Assembly (NCBI GenBank): GCA_035511435.1
Contig: DATKFJ010000122.1
Span: forward strand, 1 to 7,262
Reading direction: 5' to 3'
Origin: JAMXLO01 sp035511435
GTDB lineage: Bacteria; Pseudomonadota; Alphaproteobacteria; Acetobacterales; Acetobacteraceae
Length of the DNA: 7,262 nt
Part shown: positions 1-5,348 of the stretch, in pieces
Numbering within the stretch: position 1 is the first letter of the stretch
Layout: each line of letters opens with the position of its first letter
The notes under the pieces: model-generated
The model's database searches: none
Told to the model about the DNA's origin: nothing
Seen by the model: the letters and a program-made list of their open reading frames with translations, nothing else
Position numbers and translations under genes: made by a program

Positions 1-1
1 C

Positions 2-103
2 ACCCTGGAACCCAACGCCGCGACACGCGCGCTGTTCGCCGACCAGTACCGCCGCTTCCTGCGGATGCAGGACCATCGGCGCGAACTATCGCCGCCTAGC
101 TGA
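2..103 (+). CDS. C-terminal fragment of a gene entering from the left, possibly a FGGY-family carbohydrate kinase
   Basis: Only the last 33 codons and the TGA stop (101-103) are present; the gene starts outside the window. The visible peptide begins LEPNAATRALFADQYRRF and continues with a short basic, then Ser/Pro-rich tail. An amphipathic closing helix of the type 'EP-x-A-x-x-x-x-x-Y-x-x-F' is what FGGY sugar kinases (xylulokinase, glycerol kinase relatives) often carry at their C-terminus. The match is short and contains no catalytic residue, so the family call is a guess. It converges with the tRNA gene; the 79 bp between them (104-182) hold no ORF and no convincing terminator, only weak short inverted repeats such as GTCCG at 114-118 against CGGAC at 145-149 without a T-run. 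Confidence 0.4.
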   Translation, partial: TLEPNAATRALFADQYRRFLRMQDHRRELSPPS

Positions 104-182
104 AGGTTGCGGAGTCCGGAAACCGCGCTCGGCTTCGGCGACAGCGGACAAGATGGTGAAGACCAACTTGCATAGAGTTCGT

Positions 183-258
<76 letters not shown>

Positions 259-299
259 AGCCACCGGCAAGGGGCCGCGCTATACCAAGCCCCCGACCC

Positions 300-329
300 A
301 AAGGGAAGGCCCCCAAAGGCTAGGCCCCC
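300..329. repeat. Two tandem copies of a 15-bp unit at the 3' end of the oxidoreductase gene
   Basis: Positions 300-314 (AAAGGGAAGGCCCCC) and 315-329 (AAAGGCTAGGCCCCC) match at 13 of 15 bases and lie head to tail. The second copy contains the stop codon and the last codons of the GMC oxidoreductase gene; the first lies just beyond the stop. It could be a local slippage duplication. No hairpin with a T-run is formed, so I do not call it a terminator. Confidence 0.5.
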
Positions 330-2044
330 GCCCGCAACGCACCCGCGAGAATCGCATCGGCGCATTTCTCGGCCGTCATCAGGACCGGGAAATTCGTGTT
401 CGCGCACGGCACCACCGGGAAAATCGAGGCGTCCACGACGCGCAATCCGTCCACTGCCCGCACGCGCCCGGCCGGATCGGTCACCGCCATCGCATCGTCC
501 TCGCTGCCCATCCGGCACGTGCAGGACGCATGCCAAACGCCCACCGCCGCCTGGCGCACAAACGCCTCCAACTGTTCGTCGTCACGCAGCAGCCCGTCCA
601 GCGTGAACCCCTCCATGATTAGGTTCCTGATCAAATAGCTGCGCAGCGCGGCCGGCCCGTCCAACGCCCGCGCCAACGCATCCGTCAGCCACTTGTTCTT
701 CTTGCTCACCAGCCCGACCTGGCGGACCTTGTCGCTATAACTCGCGGGAAACGGATCGGTGGTCACCGATTGCATCGTCGGCGTCAGGTGCATTGCACCG
801 AACCGGCGCACGCCATCCATCATCCGCTCCAGGTCGCGCGGATCGGACAGCAGATTGAAGTCCACCGTCGGTTCGTCGCGCCAGTTCGCCGACGCAAGCT
901 TCACCTCGCCCGTCTCGGAATACGTCTTGTACACCGTCACGATGAACGAACCGATCTGCTCGCCCACCGCGTGCCACGACGTCTTGTTGGTGACCACGGT
1001 GAACATGTCGCCGGGCGGTATGCCGTCAAGCTGCGATGAATAGCGCAGCGCCAGATAGATGTGCCGCCGCGTATAGTCGTTGACGATCCGCGCGTGCGGC
1101 TTGATGAAGGCGGCAACCGCCACCGCCGGATGATCCTGCAGCCGCTGCCCCACGCCGGGCATGTTGGCGCGTACCTCGATCCCCAGATCGCGCAGATGCC
1201 CCGCCGGGCCGATGCCGGCACGCAGCAGATGCGCCGGCGAATGGATCGCGCCGGACGACAGGATGACCTCGCGGCCGCGGAATTCTGTCTCGCGTCCGCC
1301 CACCAGCGCCGTCACGCCCACGCAGCGCAGCCCCTCGAACAGCAGCGCGCTGACCTGCGTGTCGGTGGAGATCGTCAGGTTCTCGCGCATCCGCGTGCCC
1401 GGATCGAGATAGCCGATCGCCGCCGAAACGCGCCGCTCGTAAACGTTGGAGATGGTGATGGGAAAATACCCGTCGCGGAATTCCGCATTCTGGTCCAGCA
1501 GATAATCGTAGCCGGCGGCCTTGAACGTTTCGCCTGCCGCCTTCGCATGTTGCGGCCACAGGTCGGGAAAAATCCGCCGCACCGGGATGCGGCCTTGGTT
1601 GCCGTGCCATGGACCGTCGAAGTCCATGTCGCGCTCCACCTTCTTGAAGAACGGCAGCACGCTGTCCCAGTTCCATCCCTTCGCACCGCGCGCATGCCAC
1701 TCGTCGTAATCCGTCGGCGCGCCGCGATTGGCAAGCTGGCCGTTGATCGACGACCCGCCACCCAGCACGCGCGCCTGCTCATACGTGCGCAGCTTCGGCC
1801 GAGGCTGGTCGGGCCGGTTGTGCGGAATGACTTCTGTGGTGACCTTCAGCGCGGACCAGGTATACGCCGGGTTCAGATATGCGGTGCCGGGATACGAATC
1901 CAGAATCGCCGCCGGCACCTTGCCGTGCGGCGTATCCTGACCCGCCTCCAGCAGCAGCACCCGGTTCGCCGATCGCGCTGACAGCCGGTTGGCCAGAACG
2001 GAACCGGCGGAACCGCCGCCGACGATGATAAAGTCGTAATCCAT
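320..2044 (-). CDS. FAD-dependent GMC-family oxidoreductase (choline dehydrogenase-like alcohol oxidoreductase)
   Basis: This 574-residue protein oxidises an alcohol to an aldehyde or ketone with FAD; the substrate is not readable from the sequence. The N-terminus holds the dinucleotide-binding motif GGGSAG (residues 9-14), then an acidic residue after the second strand (LLLEAG). GMC signature 1 spans about 91-116 (ARVLGGGSSINGQ...). Signature 2 is GAIHSPAHLLRAGIGP at about 265-280. The catalytic pair appears to be His505 (WHASCTCRMG) and Asn549 (CANTNFP). Their 44-residue spacing equals that of His466 and Asn510 in choline oxidase. The length fits the family and no signal peptide is seen. 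An in-frame TTG lies directly before the ATG at 2044; I prefer the ATG. It follows the NTF2-like gene by 9 nt, so the two are probably co-transcribed and translationally coupled. The C-terminal NAD-free architecture suggests a respiratory dye or quinone as acceptor, but an oxidase is not excluded. Confidence 0.93.
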   Translation of the reverse strand: MDYDFIIVGGGSAGSVLANRLSARSANRVLLLEAGQDTPHGKVPAAILDSYPGTAYLNPAYTWSALKVTTEVIPHNRPDQPRPKLRTYEQARVLGGGSSINGQLANRGAPTDYDEWHARGAKGWNWDSVLPFFKKVERDMDFDGPWHGNQGRIPVRRIFPDLWPQHAKAAGETFKAAGYDYLLDQNAEFRDGYFPITISNVYERRVSAAIGYLDPGTRMRENLTISTDTQVSALLFEGLRCVGVTALVGGRETEFRGREVILSSGAIHSPAHLLRAGIGPAGHLRDLGIEVRANMPGVGQRLQDHPAVAVAAFIKPHARIVNDYTRRHIYLALRYSSQLDGIPPGDMFTVVTNKTSWHAVGEQIGSFIVTVYKTYSETGEVKLASANWRDEPTVDFNLLSDPRDLERMMDGVRRFGAMHLTPTMQSVTTDPFPASYSDKVRQVGLVSKKNKWLTDALARALDGPAALRSYLIRNLIMEGFTLDGLLRDDEQLEAFVRQAAVGVWHASCTCRMGSEDDAMAVTDPAGRVRAVDGLRVVDASIFPVVPCANTNFPVLMTAEKCADAILAGALRAGA

Positions 2045-2053
2045 CAACTGCGC

Positions 2054-2425
2054 TCAGTGTGTTTCGGTGTGGAATGTCTTCGACACGATCCGCCACCCTT
2101 CGGCCAGTTTCACGAACGTCAGGTAATCGGTGAAGTACCGCGGTGGGATTTGGCAATGCACCTTGGCAAACGCCGTGGTGGGACCCGACCGGTCGATCTG
2201 CACCACCCAATCACGCCGCGGCAGGTCCTGGCTCTGTGCGGATTTGCGACTGCGCACCATGTCGAACCATTGCTCGCGCGACATGTCGCCAAGCTTGCCG
2301 TCGGTCACGCCGAACAGATGCGCCACATTGTGGAACACGCTGCCGAGTTTTTCGATGTTACCTTCGTACAGGCCGTCGAAGTAGGTCTGCAACGCCTGTT
2401 CCAGTTCGTTCAGATCGGATGCCAT
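2054..2425 (-). CDS. Small NTF2-like / putative lumazine-binding family protein
   Basis: This 123-residue soluble protein has the compact alpha+beta cone pattern of the NTF2/SnoaL-like superfamily, and resembles the putative lumazine-binding branch. A helical start (QALQTYFDGLYEGN, residues 11-24) is followed by the conserved block FHNVAHLFGVTDGKL (31-45). Two beta strands close the fold (YFTDYLTFVKLAEGWRIVSK, 98-117). Members serve as small enzymes or ligand binders; the actual reaction cannot be told here. The reading frame is open to an ATG at 2443, but I chose the ATG at 2425 because GGAGGG lies exactly 5 nt before it. The longer start would place that ribosome site inside the coding region and add six residues without conservation. 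It lies between the HAD-like gene (82 nt upstream) and the GMC oxidoreductase gene (9 nt downstream), so it probably acts in the same pathway. Confidence 0.85.
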   Translation of the reverse strand: MASDLNELEQALQTYFDGLYEGNIEKLGSVFHNVAHLFGVTDGKLGDMSREQWFDMVRSRKSAQSQDLPRRDWVVQIDRSGPTTAFAKVHCQIPPRYFTDYLTFVKLAEGWRIVSKTFHTETH

Positions 2426-2430
2426 CGTTT

Positions 2431-2436
2431 CCCTCC
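2431..2436 (-). promoter_or_regulatory. Ribosome binding site deciding the start of the NTF2-like gene
   Basis: On the minus strand this reads GGAGGG, followed by a 5-nt spacer (AAACG) and the ATG at 2425. It is the best Shine-Dalgarno match near the gene and argues against the upstream in-frame ATG at 2443, which has no such site. Confidence 0.75.
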
Positions 2437-2460
2437 GGTTCATCTGTCATCGCCTGAAGC

Positions 2461-2496
2461 GCCCCGCTGTGATCGCGCGATGCGCCCTGCCGGGGC
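2461..2496. repeat. Imperfect inverted repeat with a central 10-bp palindrome between the HAD-like and NTF2-like genes
   Basis: GCCCCG at 2461-2466 pairs with CGGGGC at 2491-2496. Between them lies the perfect palindrome ATCGCGCGAT (2472-2481). The structure fills much of the 82-nt gap between the two genes. It could be a transcript hairpin tuning expression inside the operon, or an operator for an internal promoter. There is no T-run after it in the minus-strand direction, so it is not an obvious terminator. In DNA this GC-rich, short palindromes also arise by chance. Confidence 0.3.
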
Positions 2497-2507
2497 AACA
2501 ACGTGCC

Positions 2508-3221
2508 TTACACCCCTAGTTTGGTCGCCAGATCCTCGATGTCCGTCGCCACCACGTCCCAGTCCTGCTCGGCTGCGTAATCGCGCTTCTGGTGCGGGCC
2601 ATATTCCTTCGGCCGCGGGAAGAACGCCGTCATCAGCCCGCACTTGCGCGCGTGCCCAAGATCGCCGTTATGCGCCGCCGCCATCATCACCTGCCCCGGC
2701 GCTACGTCCAGCATCTTCGCGACGCCTAGATACGTCTCCGGATCAGGCTTGAAATGCCTGAACAGATCGGACCCGAACACCATGTCCCACGGCAGCCCGC
2801 CGTACTTCGCCATGTTGGTCAGCAGCGACACGTTGCCGTTGGACAGCGGCCCGATGATGAACCGGCGCTTCAACCGCGTCAGTCCAGCCACCGAATCCGG
2901 CCACGGGTTCAGCCGATGCCAGCCGCGATTGATGTGTCGCAGATCATCCTCGCTCAACCCGGAAATGCCGAACTGCTTCACCAGCACATCGAGCGACGCG
3001 CGGTGAAGGGCATCCAGCGTCGACCACGGCTGCTCACCCTTGCGCACGCGGTCCATCGACGGGTGATAGGCCGCGCGCCAGGCATCCACCAGCGCGGTCC
3101 AGTCCGCATCGACGCCGCGTTGCCGTCCGAATGCGGTCAGATCGGCGATCAGGCTGCTGCGCCAGTCCACCACCGTGCCGAACGTATCGAACACGATCGC
3201 TACCGGTTGCCTGCTTGCCAT
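2508..3221 (-). CDS. Haloacid dehalogenase type II-like hydrolase (HAD superfamily)
   Basis: This 237-residue cytosolic protein matches the L-2-haloacid dehalogenase branch of the HAD fold in length and layout. The nucleophile motif is FDTFGT with Asp12 and Thr16. Arg49 sits in the cap (DAWRAAY), Ser117 in motif II (LSNGN), Lys148 and Tyr154 in KPDPETY, and Asp177 in AAAHNGDL. Spacings match L-DEX YL without gaps from Lys to Asp (151/157/180 there, 148/154/177 here). Two active-site positions differ from that enzyme: Ser175 corresponds to Ala172 and Asn177 to His174. Hydrolysis of a 2-haloacid is therefore possible but not assured; another small-molecule hydrolase role is open. The start at 3221 is chosen because GGGGGAGG precedes it with a 5-nt spacer; an upstream ATG at 3254 would add 11 unconserved residues. 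It heads the run that continues with the NTF2-like and GMC genes. Confidence 0.88.
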   Translation of the reverse strand: MASRQPVAIVFDTFGTVVDWRSSLIADLTAFGRQRGVDADWTALVDAWRAAYHPSMDRVRKGEQPWSTLDALHRASLDVLVKQFGISGLSEDDLRHINRGWHRLNPWPDSVAGLTRLKRRFIIGPLSNGNVSLLTNMAKYGGLPWDMVFGSDLFRHFKPDPETYLGVAKMLDVAPGQVMMAAAHNGDLGHARKCGLMTAFFPRPKEYGPHQKRDYAAEQDWDVVATDIEDLATKLGV

Positions 3222-3354
3222 GGCGTCCTCCCCCTGCTTGTCGGCACCAGCCAAGCGGTGTGCGCCGCCGCGGTCAAGCCGCGCCTATTGGCCGCCTACT
3301 CGGCATCCTGCTAACTGATGCGGCTTATTTGGCCCGCGCGCGTGGCAGCCGCAG
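3222..3354. promoter_or_regulatory. Divergent intergenic region between the hydrolase run and the caspase-like/sensor/kinase run
   Basis: The two outward-facing runs are separated by 133 bp, which must hold promoters for both unless transcription comes from elsewhere. It includes a short palindrome, CGCGG-TCAAG-CCGCG (3269-3283), a possible regulator half-site pair. On the plus strand TTGGCC at about 3289 stands 16-17 nt before a poor -10 candidate near CTAACT. I see no convincing sigma70-type promoter on either strand and do not assign one. The region carries no small ORF worth calling. Confidence 0.4.
3227..3234 (-). promoter_or_regulatory. Ribosome binding site deciding the start of the HAD-like gene
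   Basis: The minus strand reads GGGGGAGG, then a 5-nt spacer (ACGCC), then ATG at 3221. This fixes the start 11 codons inside the longest open frame. Confidence 0.75.
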
Positions 3355-4449
3355 ATGAGAAGCGACAACACCATGATGTCCGCCAGGACAAGTCTCACCA
3401 CGCTGTCGACCGTGCTCTGCGGCATTTTTCTGCCCTTGCAGCCTGCGCTTCACGCCGCCCCCGCGCGTGAGGCACTGGTGATCGGCGACGCCACCTACAA
3501 CACGCTCCCGCAACTGCCCGCCTGCCTGCTGTCTGCCCATTCGGTCACGTCTGCCCTGCGCGGCCTTGGCTTCGACGTGGTGGAACGCGAGGACGCTTCG
3601 AGTGGCGGGACCGATGGCGCGATCGGCGAGTTCGCCAAGCGGTTGGCGGCCGCACCAGGAGCGGCGGCTTTCGTCTACACATGCACCTATGCCACCGCGT
3701 TCAACGATCGGGCGTTTCTGTTGCCGGCATCAGCCAACATCGTGCGCCCCGCCGACGTGCTCACCCAGGGCGTGCTGGCGAAATCGCTGTTGGACGTGGT
3801 CGCGCGCGGCGGTGCCGGTGCCGCCGTCGTTGCAATGGACGTTGTGCCGGCGCCCGGCAGCACTGCCACTACCGGGCTGGACACATTGGCGCAGGGCTCC
3901 CTGCCCGATGCGTTGGGCATCATCGCCGCCAGCCAGGTGAAGCCGCAGGACGCGCCGACGCCGCTCGCCGCCGCCCTGGTCGCCAGCCTGAAGCCACCGG
4001 CGGTGCAGGTGGGACCGCTGCTGGCAGCCGTGCAGCAGCAACTCGGCGCCAGCAAAGCGGTGACACTGGCGGCACTGCACCTGCCGGCGACGTCAGGCGA
4101 TCTGGCCGGTGCGCCGCCACCACCGCCTCCGACAGTGCCTGCAACGGCCAAGGCGTCCGCACCGACCCCGGCGCCCGCTTCGACCCCGGCGCCTGCACAG
4201 ATCACTGCGCCTGCTGCGAATGGCGCGCCATCCCCGACGGCTTTCCCGGCCGACGAGCAGATGACCGAGGCCGATCGTCGCCGAGTGCAAACCGTGCTCG
4301 CACGTCTCGGCTACTACGATGGCCAGGTGGACGGCATATTCGGCTCCGACACCCGAGCCGCGATCCGCCGCTACCAGCACGAACTGGGCGCCGCGATGAC
4401 GGGTCGACTCACGTCCGCACAGGCAACCAAATTGGCAGGCGGGCAGTGA
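3355..4449 (+). CDS. Secreted caspase-fold protein lacking the catalytic dyad, with C-terminal peptidoglycan-binding domain
   Basis: This protein has 364 residues in four parts. First comes a signal peptide (about 8-34; hydrophobic core LTTLSTVLCGIFLPL, likely cleavage at ALHA-AP), so it should be periplasmic. Next is a caspase/peptidase C14-like domain (about 37-245) starting REALVIGDATYN and containing LRGLGFDVVE, both typical of bacterial caspase p20 folds. Then a Pro/Ala/Thr-rich linker (253-297). Last is a PG_binding_1 domain (about 305-362; VQTVLARLGYYDGQVDGIFG, then TRAAIRRYQ). Where active members read YxGHG, this one reads FVYTCTYA, so the His falls on Thr111. Where they read DACR it reads DVVP, so the Cys falls on Val164. 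It is probably not a protease and may act as a scaffold or ligand-binding module held to the cell wall. The ATG at 3355 has a poor ribosome site; starts at 3373 or 3376 would give a shorter, more usual signal peptide. The sensor gene follows after 25 nt. Confidence 0.82.
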   Translation: MRSDNTMMSARTSLTTLSTVLCGIFLPLQPALHAAPAREALVIGDATYNTLPQLPACLLSAHSVTSALRGLGFDVVEREDASSGGTDGAIGEFAKRLAAAPGAAAFVYTCTYATAFNDRAFLLPASANIVRPADVLTQGVLAKSLLDVVARGGAGAAVVAMDVVPAPGSTATTGLDTLAQGSLPDALGIIAASQVKPQDAPTPLAAALVASLKPPAVQVGPLLAAVQQQLGASKAVTLAALHLPATSGDLAGAPPPPPPTVPATAKASAPTPAPASTPAPAQITAPAANGAPSPTAFPADEQMTEADRRRVQTVLARLGYYDGQVDGIFGSDTRAAIRRYQHELGAAMTGRLTSAQATKLAGGQ

Positions 4450-4474
4450 CTGCGACCGCCCGGGAGAAGCATGC

Positions 4475-5347
4475 ATGGGCCTGAAGGCCAAATTCAACAT
4501 GGTGATGCTTCTGGCGTTCATCGGCGGCCTCGGCCTCGCCGCGGCGCTTTCGTGGCGTATCGTGCACGACAACGTCCGCCGCGAAGTACTCCTGGAGGCA
4601 CGCATCATGATGGCGGAGGCGTCGGCGATTCGTGACTACACGGCGAACGAAATCGAGCCGCTGCTCGCCGATCAGATCAAGACGCGTTTTCTGCCGCACA
4701 CCGTGCCATCCTGGGCGGCGCAGACCAACCTGCGCGCGATGGCTGCGCAATTCCCGGATTACACCTACAAGGAAGCCGCGCTTAATCCCACCAATCCCGC
4801 TGATCGCGCGACCGACTGGGAGAGCGGCATCATCGGCCAATTCACCCGCGACCCTTCGCTCACCGAATTCACCACCACGCGTGACACGCCAACCGGACCG
4901 AGCCTGTCGATCGGGCGGCCGATCCGCATCACCGACAAGGATTGCCTGACCTGCCATTCGACGCCATCCGCCGCTCCGGCTTCGATGATCGATCTGTACG
5001 GCACCACCAACGGGTTCGGCTGGAAGCTGGGCGACGTGATCGGTGCGCAGATCGTTTCAGTACCCATGCGCGTTGCGCTGGATCGCGCCAATGCCGAATT
5101 CAAGATCTACCTCGGCGCGCTGGTCGGCGTGTTCGCCGTGACGATCGTGCTGATGAACCTGCTGCTGCATTTCGTCATCGTGAAGCCGATCCGGCGGATG
5201 TCGGCGATCGCCAGTGAAATCAGTCTGGGCAACATGGCCGCGCCGGAATTCCCGGAACGCGGGCACGACGAGATCGCCTCGCTTGGCGGCTCCTTCAACC
5301 GAATGCGGCGCAGCCTGGCCAACGCCATGAAGCTGCTGGAGAGCTGA
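4475..5347 (+). CDS. Membrane haem-c sensor: DUF3365 (Tll0287-like) domain plus HAMP domain
   Basis: This protein has 290 residues. It has an N-terminal membrane helix (about 8-30), a periplasmic DUF3365 domain (about 36-205), a second membrane helix (about 211-236) and a HAMP domain (about 234-287, ending DEIASLGGSFNRMRRSL). The DUF3365 part is convincing: FPDYTYKEAALNPTNPADRA, DWE, then CLTCHSTPSAAPASM with a single CxxCH haem-c site (Cys157, Cys160, His161), and FGWKLGDVIGAQIVSVPM. Family members of this kind are thought to sense redox state or small ligands through the haem. The protein stops right after HAMP, with no histidine kinase, cyclase or methyl-accepting output. It should therefore pass its signal to a partner, most simply the kinase encoded next. 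GGAG at 4463-4466 stands 8 nt before the ATG. The stop TGA (5345-5347) is followed by C. Confidence 0.9.
   Translation: MGLKAKFNMVMLLAFIGGLGLAAALSWRIVHDNVRREVLLEARIMMAEASAIRDYTANEIEPLLADQIKTRFLPHTVPSWAAQTNLRAMAAQFPDYTYKEAALNPTNPADRATDWESGIIGQFTRDPSLTEFTTTRDTPTGPSLSIGRPIRITDKDCLTCHSTPSAAPASMIDLYGTTNGFGWKLGDVIGAQIVSVPMRVALDRANAEFKIYLGALVGVFAVTIVLMNLLLHFVIVKPIRRMSAIASEISLGNMAAPEFPERGHDEIASLGGSFNRMRRSLANAMKLLES
5338..5343 (+). promoter_or_regulatory. Ribosome binding site for the kinase gene, in front of an ATT codon
   Basis: GGAGAG lies inside the last codons of the sensor gene, 5 nt (CTGAC) before the ATT at 5349. The same 5-nt spacing is found at the HAD-like and NTF2-like genes in this window. 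No ATG, GTG, TTG or CTG in the kinase frame lies between the upstream in-frame stop (5328-5330) and GTG at 5394. Confidence 0.6.
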
Positions 5348-5348
5348 C

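Noticed and set aside
259..319. Dedicated tRNA promoter upstream of tRNA-Lys
   Set aside because: TATAGC lies at a suitable distance, but the hexamer 17 nt before it (TTCCCT) matches the -35 consensus at only three positions. It is too weak to list as a feature.
1061..1981. Long 306-codon open frame on the plus strand opposite the GMC oxidoreductase gene
   Set aside because: Its product is Arg/His/Pro-rich with no recognisable domain, and the minus strand here carries a complete enzyme with all its motifs. Such frames are normal shadows in GC-rich DNA.
3415..3426. Lipoprotein signal at the Cys in the caspase-like protein's signal peptide (TVLC)
   Set aside because: The residue before the Cys is Leu, not Gly, Ala or Ser, and the Cys sits within the hydrophobic core. 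A type I cleavage site after ALHA fits better.
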